A stretch of 64,000 nt of DNA. It comes from Peptococcaceae bacterium (GTDB lineage: Bacteria > Bacillota > DSM-12270 > Thermacetogeniales > Thermacetogeniaceae). The notes beneath the pieces are model-generated. The model was not told where the DNA came from and searched no databases. It worked only from the letters and a program-made list of their open reading frames with translations. Of the stretch, positions 33,921 to 43,203 are shown piece by piece (positions within the stretch are counted from its first letter, which is position 1; each line of letters starts with the position of its first letter). The translations under genes and the position numbers were made by a program. Location: assembly GCA_023249405.1 (NCBI GenBank), contig JAHFCR010000012.1:1-64000 (forward strand). Direction: 5' to 3'.

Positions 33921-34595
33921 ATGAAGATTTCCTCAAGGCAGGTGAAAACATTGTCTCTTCAAAACGAAAGGGCAATTGGGCAACAGATACTGGCAAGAAT
34001 CGATCGACTGATAGAAATTGTTATTGCAGTGGCTATAAAAAAACCGCAGGAGGCAGAAAGGGATTTTGAAGAGGGCTGCCAGGTCATCGCAGAACTATTT
34101 GGCCTATTGGAACAGATCATCGGGCCGCAGAACGAGTATTTAAATATCGCAATCGAAGAGATGGTCGCTCAGAGAATGCCCGATCAGAGAATATTGGACA
34201 GTTTTGACCTGCAGCCACTGTTGGAAGCAATGTTTCAACAAGTGCGCGCACAAGTTAGCGCTAAAGCAAGCACTGATAACCTTACAGTGGAATACAGCGA
34301 TTGCCAGGTTGGGATTGAAACCCTGCCTAACCGGGACCAGATAGAGCGTGCTCTCGATCTCCTCTTCAGAAATGAGACAGTTTTAAAAAATCACCGCCAG
34401 GACGGTCTTTATTATGACTATTATCTCCCCTCACAGAAGATAGCAGTGACAGAAAACGGCTATCGACAAGGCGAAGAAAAGGCTATCAAAGAGTATTTAC
34501 GCCGCAAGGATGGGATTAGGGTGGTCTCTGTAGACAGCGGCAGAGCCGGTTATCGTGAGATTGCCAGACAGATCAAAAGGCAGCTGGCTATTTAG
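33921..34595 (+). CDS. Hypothetical protein
   Basis: Up to 224 residues, rich in charged residues and helices (ARIDRLIEIVIAVAIKKPQE, then EEGCQVIAELFGLLEQIIGP). The C-terminal part (AIKEYLRRKDGIRVVSVDSG) could be an alpha/beta segment. No transmembrane region and no family that I can name. An alternative TTG start at 33951 has AGGTG upstream at better spacing. It lies alone between the acs operon terminator and the T-box promoter. Confidence 0.6.
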   Translation: MKISSRQVKTLSLQNERAIGQQILARIDRLIEIVIAVAIKKPQEAERDFEEGCQVIAELFGLLEQIIGPQNEYLNIAIEEMVAQRMPDQRILDSFDLQPLLEAMFQQVRAQVSAKASTDNLTVEYSDCQVGIETLPNRDQIERALDLLFRNETVLKNHRQDGLYYDYYLPSQKIAVTENGYRQGEEKAIKEYLRRKDGIRVVSVDSGRAGYREIARQIKRQLAI

Positions 34596-34622
34596 ACTGA
34601 TTAGATAAATGTTATAAGCCTA

Positions 34623-34651
34623 TTGACAATAGTATCGAATATTGCTATTCT
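34623..34651 (+). promoter_or_regulatory. Sigma-A-type promoter for the T-box transcript
   Basis: TTGACA (34623-34628), a 17-bp spacer and TATTCT (34646-34651). The predicted start falls a few bases before the T-box leader. Confidence 0.65.
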
Positions 34652-34657
34652 AATAGG

Positions 34658-34917
34658 TAATTAAAAAAGTTAATATCGATGAAGGGGAAGAGTAGGAGAT
34701 ATCTGCTGTTCAGAGAACCGGTTGCAAGGTGGAAGACCGGTAGGGCAAATCGCTGAAAGCCACCCCTGAGATGCCTGCCGAAAAGATATTCAAGAGAGAA
34801 TATTTGAGTAGGTGAGGACGGAACCCCGCCGATATAGGGGACCGGAGTTGGACCAGCAATGGTCAACCAGGGTGGTACCGCGGGAGTAGAAACCCGTCCC
34901 TTGAGGACGGGTTTTTT
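34658..34917 (+). ncRNA. T-box riboswitch leader upstream of an aminotransferase
   Basis: The hallmark T-box sequence AGGGTGGTACCGCGGG stands at 34869-34884. It is followed by an intrinsic terminator with stem AACCCGTCC / GGACGGGTT and a T-run (34891-34918). Upstream, Stem I is visible: AGAGAACCGG, the distal loop segment AAGGTGGAAG between two copies of ACCGGT, and a basal helix GTAGG / CCTGC. T-boxes read uncharged tRNA and switch off termination when an amino acid is short. I could not fix the specifier codon; the internal loop TGAGATG just before CCTGC contains the candidates. The controlled gene is an aminotransferase, not a tRNA synthetase. Confidence 0.93.
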
Positions 34918-34959
34918 GTATTGGTAAAAAACGTGAGAATTAGACAGGGGGTAATAAAA

Positions 34960-36177
34960 ATGCAAAACGGGATCAGACAGGAAGCAGGATCATATGGTAA
35001 ATATCTCTCCGGCACGGTACAGGGTATGCCATATTCGGGGATACGAAAATTTTTTGATCTTATTGCCCAGACCGAGGGGATTATCTCGTTGGGGATAGGC
35101 GAACCTGATTATGCCACTCCAGGCGTGATCAAGGATGCCTGCGTAGAGGCATTGAACAACAATTTTACCAAATACACATCAAATTGCGGCATGCCGGAGC
35201 TTCGCAGCGCCATAGCAGTCTACCTGCACGACAGGCTAGATCTTCATTATCAGGAATCGGATATCTTGATCACTGTCGGGGTCAGTGAGGCTGTTGATCT
35301 AGCCTTTAGAGCGATCATCAATCCAGGAGACGAGATCTTGATCGGTGAACCTTGCTACGTCTCTTATGAACCCTGCGTCACTCTGGCGGGAGGAAAACCG
35401 GTGCTGGTCACCACCAAGGCGGAGGATGAATTTCGCCTGCGAAAGAAACACCTGATCACCAGGATCACAGAGAGGACAAAGGCAATATTGCTTTCATATC
35501 CCAATAATCCCACCGGCGCTATCATGAGGCGCGCTGATCTGGAGGAGATTGCCCAGGTCGCCGAGGCTTACGACCTGCTAGTAATCTCTGATGAGGCCTA
35601 TGCCGAGCTGACATACGATACCGAGCATGTTTCCATCGCCAACATCCCTGGCATGAAAGACCGGACCATCATCCTCAACGGTTTCTCCAAGATGTTTGCC
35701 ATGACTGGCTGGCGACTGGGCTTTGCAGCAGGGCCGGAGGAATTGATCGATGCCATGCTGAAAATACATCAATACACCATGCTGTGCGCCCCGTCTATCA
35801 GCCAGCAAGCCGTGCTCCACGGTTTGACAAATGGCTATGGATTTATCAGGGAGATGGTAGGAGACTACAACCGTCGTCGCAGGCTCTTGGTAGACGGATT
35901 GCGGGAGATCGGGCTTCCTTGTTTTGAGCCGCAAGGTGCTTTTTATGCCTTTCCGAGCATCAAACACACGGGTATGAGTTCGGCCGAGTTCAGCGAGCGC
36001 CTGCTTTTCGAGGACAAGGTGGCGGTAGTGCCTGGCGATGCCTTTGGAGAGAGCGGAGAAGGCTTTATCAGATGTTGTTATGCCACATCCAGGGATCGGC
36101 TCGAAGAAGCCCTGGAACGGATCGATACTTTTGTAAGGCGTTACAAATTGCCAAAGGCAGCAACCATAAACATTTGA
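34960..36177 (+). CDS. PLP-dependent class I/II aminotransferase
   Basis: A 405-residue fold-type I aminotransferase of the aspartate/alanine/aromatic group. Seen are LGIGEPDYATP, TVGVSEAVDLAFRAIINPGD, LLSYPNNPTGAIM (cofactor Asn region), VISDEAYAELTYD, the PLP-lysine in NGFSKMFAMTGWRLGF, and the substrate-carboxylate Arg near FIRCCYAT. The exact amino acid cannot be deduced. T-box control shows that the product or substrate is a proteinogenic amino acid pool read by tRNA. The ATG at 34960 has AGGGGGT upstream; the longer frame from 34921 overlaps the leader's terminator. A terminator follows at 36207. Confidence 0.9.
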   Translation: MQNGIRQEAGSYGKYLSGTVQGMPYSGIRKFFDLIAQTEGIISLGIGEPDYATPGVIKDACVEALNNNFTKYTSNCGMPELRSAIAVYLHDRLDLHYQESDILITVGVSEAVDLAFRAIINPGDEILIGEPCYVSYEPCVTLAGGKPVLVTTKAEDEFRLRKKHLITRITERTKAILLSYPNNPTGAIMRRADLEEIAQVAEAYDLLVISDEAYAELTYDTEHVSIANIPGMKDRTIILNGFSKMFAMTGWRLGFAAGPEELIDAMLKIHQYTMLCAPSISQQAVLHGLTNGYGFIREMVGDYNRRRRLLVDGLREIGLPCFEPQGAFYAFPSIKHTGMSSAEFSERLLFEDKVAVVPGDAFGESGEGFIRCCYATSRDRLEEALERIDTFVRRYKLPKAATINI

Positions 36178-36206
36178 TTATAAATAATAAGCATATATAT
36201 TATCTA

Positions 36207-36230
36207 AAGAGGCCCTGGGTCTCTTTTTTC
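36207..36230 (+). terminator. Intrinsic terminator after the aminotransferase
   Basis: AAGAGG and TCTCTT form a stem around CCCTGGG, followed by a T-rich run (TTTTTTCTTTT) about 30 nt after the stop codon. Confidence 0.65.
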
Positions 36231-36424
36231 TTTTATTGTGCTAGAAGGGCAGAGACCTTTTCCTCCTGATGACTGACCGCCAGTAGGTGCCTCTTTTTCT
36301 TTCCCCGACTTAAAGAATTTTATTCTTTTTAACTAATTGCTCAATCCCGGCTGTCAGCCGGCAGGTATTTAACATGATGTGGCTAATATTATATTAATCG
36401 CTAGCCCGTTGAAGGATGGTGCCA

Positions 36425-37168
36425 ATGGAAGTCTGTAACAGTTTTCCTTTTCGCTTCTGTAATGAATTATGTTCCACAGGGTTTACCTTGCTGCCCAATC
36501 TCATCCTGAAGTATAGCTCCCGTTTAAACTTGAGCAGCAATGATATTCTGGTTCTGGTGGCCTGTTTCTATTTTCAGCAGCAGGGCAAGAGTGAATTGCA
36601 AAGCAAGGACTTTGCCTGCTTGCTAAATATGCCCGAAAAAGGTGTTAAAACATCTATTGAGTCCATGACTGCAAGGGGTCTCATATCGGAAAAGGGTTAT
36701 GATCTCTGCGGTTTATTTGAAAAAATATCTGACATTTGGGCAATTGAAAACATCATGCAGGACGCTCATCAGGAAGCGGCTGCTTCCGCCGAGCAGGTAT
36801 CCGTTGGCGAAATACAGTCGCAGCGCTTTGATACTCTGCTTCAGCCTTTTGAGCGGGAGTTCGGTAGGCCGCTGTCGCAGATTGAATGTGCTACCATCTT
36901 CAGTTGGCATAGGGACAAGGGGTATTCAGAATCAATTATTCTAGAAGCCTTGAAAAGGGCTGTGCTGCGGGGGGTTCTCAACCTGACATACATAGACCGG
37001 ATCCTTGGCCAGTGGTCTAAAAAAAATTTGCGCACTACCCAGGAAGTCGATAAACACGAGGAGCAGTTTCTTTCTTCACGTCTGTTGAATAAAGAGAAGG
37101 GCCAGTCGGACCGGGAGGCCAGGATCAAGGATAAGGAAGATAAATACAAGGATCTCTACATATCATGA
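36425..37168 (+). CDS. DnaD-domain primosome-like protein
   Basis: A 247-residue protein with a winged-helix N-terminal part (LNLSSNDILVLVACFYFQQQ, then LNMPEKGVKTSIESMTARGL) and a C-terminal DnaD domain (GYSESIILEALKRAVLRGVL, YIDRILGQWSKKNLRT). The architecture is that of DnaD/DnaB replication-initiation proteins of Bacillota. The next gene encodes a DnaI/DnaC-like helicase loader 7 nt away, supporting a primosome role. The ATG at 36425 is preferred because GAAGG lies 9 nt upstream. Confidence 0.88.
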   Translation: MEVCNSFPFRFCNELCSTGFTLLPNLILKYSSRLNLSSNDILVLVACFYFQQQGKSELQSKDFACLLNMPEKGVKTSIESMTARGLISEKGYDLCGLFEKISDIWAIENIMQDAHQEAAASAEQVSVGEIQSQRFDTLLQPFEREFGRPLSQIECATIFSWHRDKGYSESIILEALKRAVLRGVLNLTYIDRILGQWSKKNLRTTQEVDKHEEQFLSSRLLNKEKGQSDREARIKDKEDKYKDLYIS

Positions 37169-37175
37169 CGGGTTG

Positions 37176-37979
37176 ATGATGATGACTGGAATGGAAGCGC
37201 AAATTATCAAGTTGCAACAGAGCATTAGAGCGCAGAAGCAGACAGCGCTACAGGATGATGCAGGTAAAACTGTACGTTGCGCCAGATGCGGAGATACGGG
37301 CATCATTTCCTCGGGAGATGTGGCCTGGATCTGTGATTGCCAGCGCCAGGCGTTGAGGCTGCAGCAACAGGAGGAAATGGCGCCTGAGTTGAGGGATTGC
37401 ACACTTGAAGGTTTCAGGATCGATTATTATGATGGGCGGCATCGGGAAAGAGCCCTGGCTGCCCTGCAGGAAGCGCGCCAATTTGCTCACGACTACCTTC
37501 TTAACAGATCAACGCAGGGGATAATGCTTACTGGAGATGTGGGCGCAGGAAAGACACACCTTGCTGCAGCCATTGCCAATGACTTGCTGGCACAGGGAGT
37601 AACGGCGCAATTTCTGGTCGTGCCGGATTTTTTAGATGAGCTAAGGGCAGCTTTGCTGCACAACTACAAAGATTCCCACGATGCTGATGATGTGGCCCTG
37701 CTGGGAAGCATTCGTCAGGCCGATGTTCTAATTCTTGACGACTTGGGCGCTCACAACTATACCCCCTGGACTTGCAATAAGCTGTATTCCCTTCTCAATT
37801 ATCGGCTGAACTACCAGCTGCCGGTGATCATTACTACAAACCTTAAAATGTCTGAACTCGACGAATACCTGGGAGAGCGCACCACCTCCCGGATCGTACA
37901 GATGTGCCGTATTTACCGGCTCACTGTGGCCAAGGATATCAGGCACTTGAAAAAACAGGCGAAGGTCAAGCAAGTGTAA
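37176..37979 (+). CDS. DnaI/DnaC-type helicase-loader ATPase
   Basis: A 267-residue AAA+ protein. The N-terminal zinc-binding segment shows VRCARCGDTG and WICDCQRQA, as in DnaI. Walker A is GDVGAGKTH (about residue 120), Walker B is VLILDDLGAH, and sensor I is VIITTNLKMSELDEYLGERT with an Arg finger. It loads replicative helicase with the DnaD-like protein encoded just upstream. Several ATG codons occur in a row, so the exact start may be 37176, 37179 or 37182. Confidence 0.9.
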   Translation: MMMTGMEAQIIKLQQSIRAQKQTALQDDAGKTVRCARCGDTGIISSGDVAWICDCQRQALRLQQQEEMAPELRDCTLEGFRIDYYDGRHRERALAALQEARQFAHDYLLNRSTQGIMLTGDVGAGKTHLAAAIANDLLAQGVTAQFLVVPDFLDELRAALLHNYKDSHDADDVALLGSIRQADVLILDDLGAHNYTPWTCNKLYSLLNYRLNYQLPVIITTNLKMSELDEYLGERTTSRIVQMCRIYRLTVAKDIRHLKKQAKVKQV

Positions 37980-38057
37980 TAGTTCCGGTGGTGTTTTGAC
38001 ATCAGAAAAAGTTTTTGCAAAATGGATAAAAGCAAATAACACTCGAGGAGAATCATC

Positions 38058-39806
38058 ATGCAAAAGGTACTGCTTACCGGAAACGAGGCCATAGCCCGCG
38101 GCGCTTTTGAGTCCGGAGTGGGAGTGGGCGCCGGATATCCTGGTACTCCCAGCACGGAGATACTGGAGAACTTTGTTAACTATCCGGGAATCTATGCCGA
38201 ATGGGCGCCCAATGAAAAAGTGGCTCTAGAGGTGGGCTTCGGGGCATCTCTGGCGGGAGCCCGCGCCCTGGTGACCATGAAGCATGTCGGCCTCAATGTG
38301 GCGGCGGATCCCTTTATGACCATGAGCTATACTGGCGTCAACGGGGGTCTGGTGGTGATATCGGCAGACGATCCCGGCATGTATAGTTCTCAAAATGAAC
38401 AGGATAACCGCTTCTATGCCCGCTTTGCCAAGATCCCGATGCTGGAGCCGGGGGATAGCCAAGAGGCTAAAGATTATTTAAAGGAGGCCTACCTGATCAG
38501 CGAGCAATTCGATACCCCGGTGCTGTTTCGACTGACCACCAGGCTCTCCCATACTAGAACGCCGGTGCTGCTCGGAGAAGATTCGTCCGGTCCGGTAGCG
38601 AGGGATTTCCAAAAAAATATTTCCAAATTCGTGATGTTGCCGGGTTACGCCCGAAAACGGCACCTGGCAGTAGAGGAACGTAGGCTCCGCCTGCAGGAAT
38701 ACGCCGAGACCTCCGGCCTTAACCAGACTGTATGGGGCAACCGGAGCATTGGCATCATTGCCAGCGGCGTTATTTTCAATTTTGCCAGGGAAGCGCTCGG
38801 AGATGATGCGTCCTACCTTAAGCTAGGGTTGACTTATCCCCTGCCCATACAGCTGATCTCGGATTTTGCCAGCCAGGTGGAACGCCTGATCGTGGTGGAG
38901 GAACTGGAGCCATTCCTGGAGGACCAGATAAAGGCAGCCGGTATAGCCGTGGAGGGAAAATCTTTATTCCCCAGGGTTGGTGAACTTGACCCGGTTTTGA
39001 TCGAACAGGGCGTACGAGGCGCTTCCCGCTTTGAGGCTAATTACCAGATCCCGGACGGTCTTCCCGGGAGGCCGCCAATCATGTGTCCCGGCTGTCCGCA
39101 CCGGAGTGTATTTTATGTATTGCATAAGCTGAAAGCAAGGGTTACCGGAGATATTGGCTGCTATACCCTGGGAGCGATGCCGCCCTTTGAAGCGATGGAT
39201 GCCTGCCTCTGCATGGGAGCGAGCATCGGAGCCAGTCTGGGTATGGAAAAAGCCCGGGGCAGCGAATTTGCACGCCGGCTGGTGGCGGTGATCGGCGATT
39301 CTACCTTTGTTCATTCAGGTATTACGGGGCTGATCGATCATATCTATAATAAAAGCACGGGCACGATCATCATTCTGGACAACCGCACCACGGCCATGAC
39401 CGGACACCAGGATCACCCGGCAACAGGTCTGACCCTGAGTGGACGGGAAGCGCCCAAGCTGGATCTTGCGGCTCTGGTCCGGAGCCTGGGAGTCAGGAGT
39501 GTGCGTACTATTGATCCTTACGATCTCAAGGCTACTGAGCAGGCTATCCGGGAGGAGATGGACCGGGAAGAGCTGTCGGTAATCATCACCAGCCGGCCTT
39601 GCGTGATGATCAGCAAGGAACGTTTACTGAATGAGATCACGCATCAGGATCAATGTACAGGTTGTAAGAAATGTCTGCGACTGGGGTGCCCGGCCCTCTA
39701 CCTGGCAGGAGATCGGGTACGGAGAGACGAAGAATTATGCAATAATTGTGCGGTTTGCGAACAGGTCTGTCCGCAGGTAAAGGGGGAGACTGCAGAGAAT
39801 GAATGA
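38058..39806 (+). CDS. iorA: Indolepyruvate:ferredoxin oxidoreductase alpha subunit
   Basis: A 582-residue subunit. The N-terminal pyrimidine-binding domain contains GYPGTPSTEILE and KVALEVGFGASLAGARALV. The TPP-binding domain has CPGCPHRSVFY, GDIGCYTLGAMPPFEAMD and GDSTFVHSGITGLID. Two C-terminal 4Fe-4S motifs follow (CTGCKKCLRLGC and CNNCAVCEQVCPQ). It oxidatively decarboxylates aryl pyruvates to acyl-CoA with ferredoxin, or works in reverse in acetogens. CGAGGAG precedes the ATG. It overlaps iorB by 8 nt. Confidence 0.95.
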   Translation: MQKVLLTGNEAIARGAFESGVGVGAGYPGTPSTEILENFVNYPGIYAEWAPNEKVALEVGFGASLAGARALVTMKHVGLNVAADPFMTMSYTGVNGGLVVISADDPGMYSSQNEQDNRFYARFAKIPMLEPGDSQEAKDYLKEAYLISEQFDTPVLFRLTTRLSHTRTPVLLGEDSSGPVARDFQKNISKFVMLPGYARKRHLAVEERRLRLQEYAETSGLNQTVWGNRSIGIIASGVIFNFAREALGDDASYLKLGLTYPLPIQLISDFASQVERLIVVEELEPFLEDQIKAAGIAVEGKSLFPRVGELDPVLIEQGVRGASRFEANYQIPDGLPGRPPIMCPGCPHRSVFYVLHKLKARVTGDIGCYTLGAMPPFEAMDACLCMGASIGASLGMEKARGSEFARRLVAVIGDSTFVHSGITGLIDHIYNKSTGTIIILDNRTTAMTGHQDHPATGLTLSGREAPKLDLAALVRSLGVRSVRTIDPYDLKATEQAIREEMDREELSVIITSRPCVMISKERLLNEITHQDQCTGCKKCLRLGCPALYLAGDRVRRDEELCNNCAVCEQVCPQVKGETAENE

Positions 39807-40374
39807 TAATATTAGCATTATTATCACCGGCGTGGGCGGGCAGGGGATTCTTTTGGCCTCACGCGTGCTTTCGAGCGCCGCCCTCAAAGCCGGTCACCAG
39901 GTTAAGATATCGGAAACACATGGCATGGCCCAGAGGGGCGGCTCGGTGATCACTCATTTGAGGTACGGCAATGCTGTCTACTCACCCATGATCAGCATTG
40001 GACAGGCTGATTATGTGCTCGGGTTTGAAAAACTTGAAGCAGTGCGATGTATTCCCTATCTGAGTAAGAATGGGCTGCTGATCATCAACGATCAGGAAAT
40101 TCCTCCGCTTCCGGTTCTGCTGGGACAGATCATTTACCCCGAAATTACAGCAGACAGTTTCGGGCGCAGCACTCCTCGCCTGTTGTTGCTGAAGGCTTTG
40201 GCCAAGGCGCAGCAAATGGGAAATTCCCGGGTAGTGAATATGATCCTGCTGGGCTGTCTGGCGCAGCATCTGGATATATCGAGTGAACATTGGCAACTGG
40301 CTATCGAAGAGTGCATACAGCCCAAATATCGATCGCTCAACGAACAGGCTTTTACGTCCGGTATGCAGATTTAA
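39799..40374 (+). CDS. iorB: Indolepyruvate:ferredoxin oxidoreductase beta subunit
   Basis: A 191-residue gamma-domain (POR_N-like) subunit. It shows IIITGVGGQGILLASRVLSS, the cofactor-binding glycine-rich start, and HGMAQRGGSVITHLRYG, typical of IorB. It dimerises with IorA. Together with the aminotransferase and HisC genes nearby it fits a pathway from amino acids to 2-oxoacids to acyl-CoA. Confidence 0.95.
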   Translation: MNDNISIIITGVGGQGILLASRVLSSAALKAGHQVKISETHGMAQRGGSVITHLRYGNAVYSPMISIGQADYVLGFEKLEAVRCIPYLSKNGLLIINDQEIPPLPVLLGQIIYPEITADSFGRSTPRLLLLKALAKAQQMGNSRVVNMILLGCLAQHLDISSEHWQLAIEECIQPKYRSLNEQAFTSGMQI

Positions 40375-40408
40375 CAAAGATAGTCCATGCTAACAGGGAG
40401 GCATAAGA

Positions 40409-41515
40409 GTGAGCGAAATTGAAGGTCTGGCAAGAAAGACGGTATTTTCCATAAATCCGTATATCCCAGGCAAGCCGATCGAGGAAGTAGAACGGGAATA
40501 CGGCATCACCAGCGTGATCAAGATGGCTTCCAACGAGAACCCATTGGGGCCCTCGCCCTTGGCTCTACAGGCATTGAAAGACTCCATCGACACGGTGCAT
40601 ATCTATCCGGACGGCAACTGCTATTATTTAAAGCAGGAACTGGCGGCTAATTTGGGCTGCACCGAGGACCAGCTAATCATCGGCAATGGCTCTGACGAGG
40701 TCCTGAAACTGTTGGCAGAAACCTTTCTCAACCCGGGCGATGAGATTATTTTTGCCCAGCCCACATTTTCAGAATACGAGTTTGTCTGCAGGGTGATGGA
40801 TGCGATTCCGGTGGCGGTTCCGGTGACCGGTGACTTTGGCCATGACCTGCGGGCAATGGCGGACAGGATCAGCGATCGAACCAAGATCATTTTCATCTGT
40901 AACCCCAACAATCCGACGGGCAACATAGTTACCGGGGATGATCTGGATGCTTTTCTTGCTAAGGTTCCGGAACGCGTGCTGGTGGTTATAGATGAGGCAT
41001 ACCATGAATATGCTACCGATCCGGCCTATCCTGATTCCCTGGCTTACGTGAAAAAGGGGATCAAACTGATCTCTCTCAGAACCTTCGCCAAGATCTATGG
41101 TTTGGCAGGATTAAGAATCGGCTACGGCATCTCCAGCCCCGAGATTATTGCCCTGATCAATCGGGTGAAAGAGCCATTCAACGTCAATTGCCTGGCTCAG
41201 ATCGCGGCCAGGGCGGCCTTGCACGATTTTGAACACCTGCGCCGGAGCAGGGAACTGGTGGCGGCCGGTATCAGTTTTCTTTATGAAGCCTTCGATCGGC
41301 TCGGGCTAAAGTATGTTCGCACCCAGGCCAACTTCGTTTTTGTCGATATCGGCGTTGATTCGCGGAAGATATTTCCGGTACTGCTTAAAGAGGGTGTAAT
41401 TGTACGCACTGGAGACATATTTGGCTTGCCAAACTACATCAGAGTTACGATCGGAACTGCTGACCAGAACCTGCGGTTTATTCAAACGCTCGAAAGGATC
41501 TTGAAGCTAGGATAG
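40409..41515 (+). CDS. hisC: Histidinol-phosphate aminotransferase
   Basis: A 368-residue PLP enzyme of the HisC family. ASNENPLGPSPLALQAL is the typical N-terminal signature, followed by YPDGNCYYLKQELA, NGSDEVLKLLAE, CNPNNPTGNIV, VVIDEAYHEYA and the Lys-containing LRTFAKIYGLAGLRIGY. It normally converts imidazole acetol phosphate to histidinol phosphate, and some act on aromatic amino acids. No other his genes are near, so a role with IorAB on aromatic amino acids is possible. The GTG start has GGGAGG 7 nt upstream. Confidence 0.93.
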   Translation: MSEIEGLARKTVFSINPYIPGKPIEEVEREYGITSVIKMASNENPLGPSPLALQALKDSIDTVHIYPDGNCYYLKQELAANLGCTEDQLIIGNGSDEVLKLLAETFLNPGDEIIFAQPTFSEYEFVCRVMDAIPVAVPVTGDFGHDLRAMADRISDRTKIIFICNPNNPTGNIVTGDDLDAFLAKVPERVLVVIDEAYHEYATDPAYPDSLAYVKKGIKLISLRTFAKIYGLAGLRIGYGISSPEIIALINRVKEPFNVNCLAQIAARAALHDFEHLRRSRELVAAGISFLYEAFDRLGLKYVRTQANFVFVDIGVDSRKIFPVLLKEGVIVRTGDIFGLPNYIRVTIGTADQNLRFIQTLERILKLG

Positions 41516-41526
41516 GAGGGGTATAT

Positions 41527-41697
41527 TTGGAGGTTCGCTGCTCGCTATGCGGCAGAAAAGAGGCAATTTCCGACGTCCACAAGGACTATGAGAAAATTGT
41601 GAAGAACCCCAAGGCTATCTATATCTGCGATCTCTGCCTGTCCAAAGTACAGTATGAAGCTGGAGAGTACAATAAACCCAAGAAACCGATCGGTTAG
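41527..41697 (+). CDS. YlaI-like zinc-ribbon protein (DUF2197)
   Basis: A 56-residue protein from a TTG with AGGAGGGG at good spacing, 11 nt after hisC. It shows VRCSLCGRKEAI near the start and NPKAIYICDLCLSKVQYEAG later, two CxxC knuckles that make one zinc ribbon, as in Bacillus YlaI. The function is unknown. Confidence 0.75.
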   Translation: MEVRCSLCGRKEAISDVHKDYEKIVKNPKAIYICDLCLSKVQYEAGEYNKPKKPIG

Positions 41698-41706
41698 AAT
41701 TTAAAT

Positions 41707-41737
41707 ATCAGGGGGAAATTTCCCTGATTTTGTTTTT
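41707..41737 (+). terminator. Intrinsic terminator after iorAB-hisC transcript
   Basis: ATCAGGG and CCCTGAT pair around an 8-nt loop, followed by TTTGTTTTT. It ends the transcript 10 nt after the YlaI-like stop codon. Confidence 0.85.
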
Positions 41738-41852
41738 AAAAAATGTTAAAATAAATTAAAATCGACATTATAAACCATAATATCTAAAGGATACCAGGAT
41801 GATCTTACCGAATGCATACCCCAATTAATAACCAACAAGGGGGTGTGCTTTT

Positions 41853-42755
41853 GTGAGCAAGGTAAAACCGGAACGGAAAGTTCTGGACGATTTTGCCGCC
41901 AATTTTATTCAGGGCAAAGAAGATGAATCATTTTGGGAAATTCCGGATGATCATGACCTGGGTGTGGATGAATCTAAAAAAATCAAACTACTGAAAGACA
42001 GAATTAATCAGTTGGAAAATGAAAGCACGGAGAAAAACAGACTGATCAATAACCAGCGCAAGCAGCTTGAAGACACATTAAGGGCTTTGGAGGAAAAGGA
42101 ACGCAAAACACACGAACTAGATATTTTGATTAAAACCATGGAGGCCAACCTGCACCAATTAGAGGGCGAAAGAAGGCAGTACCTTGGAAAAATCGAAGAT
42201 TACACCAAGGAGATGGCCGGGCTGCATGACCGGTTGACTCAGAACGAGGAGGACCTGCGCAACCTGACCAGCCAGTTAAAATCCAGAACTCAAGAGAATA
42301 TTCTGATGAATAAAGAAAATAAGGATGCCCAACGCAGCAACAACCAGTTGCGTGATACTATTATCTTGCTGGAGGAGAAGGTCAAAGGGCTTGATCGTGA
42401 ACTGAACCAGTCAGGTCCGGAACGTTTGGAACTGGAGAAAAAATATGCCCGTTCCCTGGAAAGCTTGCGGAACGAGGTCAAGGCAAAGCATCAGGAAATT
42501 ATGCGGATGGGCAAGGAGATGACAGATCTTAAAAAATCCCACCAAGATATCCAGCGCGTTAACGAAAATCTGGAGTTGGAATTGGATATGCTAAATACAA
42601 CCAACGTATCGCTGCAGAAAAAAATTGAGAAACTTACTCTTCAGAACAGTATCCTGGAAAAAAAGATCTCCAACAGGTTGGTGCGGTTTGCTCTTACTCT
42701 GTGCTCGCTGTTCGGCTGGAATCCTGAGCGCAAAATGAAGAGCTTCAATTATTGA
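41853..42755 (+). CDS. Coiled-coil protein of unknown function
   Basis: A 300-residue, highly charged protein. From residue 45 to about 270 it is almost continuous heptad coiled coil (e.g. KDRINQLENESTEKNRLINN). A short N-terminal head contains DDFAANFIQGKEDESFWEIP, and the C-terminus ends in a hydrophobic patch with RLVRFALTLCSLFGW and a basic tail, possibly a membrane or protein contact. No enzyme motif. A GTG start with AAGGGGGTG upstream. Confidence 0.7.
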   Translation: MSKVKPERKVLDDFAANFIQGKEDESFWEIPDDHDLGVDESKKIKLLKDRINQLENESTEKNRLINNQRKQLEDTLRALEEKERKTHELDILIKTMEANLHQLEGERRQYLGKIEDYTKEMAGLHDRLTQNEEDLRNLTSQLKSRTQENILMNKENKDAQRSNNQLRDTIILLEEKVKGLDRELNQSGPERLELEKKYARSLESLRNEVKAKHQEIMRMGKEMTDLKKSHQDIQRVNENLELELDMLNTTNVSLQKKIEKLTLQNSILEKKISNRLVRFALTLCSLFGWNPERKMKSFNY

Positions 42756-42971
42756 AAAATAGTAGCAGTATCAAGCCTTGATCTAAAAAAGTAGAAGAGA
42801 TGTCGCGATCTTGGCCGGTACCCAGAAGGTGTATAGCTTGAGGGTGCATCATTGAGCGCGTCAAAGTGATGGCTCAAACAAATTTTATTTTAATGCTCAG
42901 TTAGGGATAAAAAGACAGGTATGAAGAGTGTTTGAGGAAAGCTGGGGCTATGTTTGTGCTTTAAATAAAAA

Positions 42972-43046
42972 TGGCGCGCCCGGCAGGAATCGAACCTGCG
43001 CACCTGGCTCCGGAGGCCAGCGCTCTATCCCCTGAGCTACGGGCGC
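42972..43046 (-). tRNA. tRNA-Arg (anticodon CCG)
   Basis: On the minus strand the acceptor stem GCGCCCG / CGGGCGC, D-arm AGCTCAGGGGATAGAGC, anticodon arm CTGGC-CTCCGGA-GCCAG with CCG at positions 34-36, T-arm GCAGGTTCGATTCCTGC and a discriminator G with encoded CCA make a complete cloverleaf. Confidence 0.96.
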
Positions 43047-43203
43047 GTTTACATGGATATTGTAATCCCCGCCTGGATAATTGTCAAACGACACGCGACA
43101 GCGGCAATGCTTAGATATTGTGACATCTTTATATTGATCCATGCAGGATGCTAGCCTTCCGTCATCGAATAATACTTAAAAACGAGTCGGAGGTAAAAAC
43201 TTC

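Noticed and set aside
34800-34868. Definite T-box specifier codon
   Set aside because: Several codons in the internal loop fit, and I could not fold Stem I reliably by hand.
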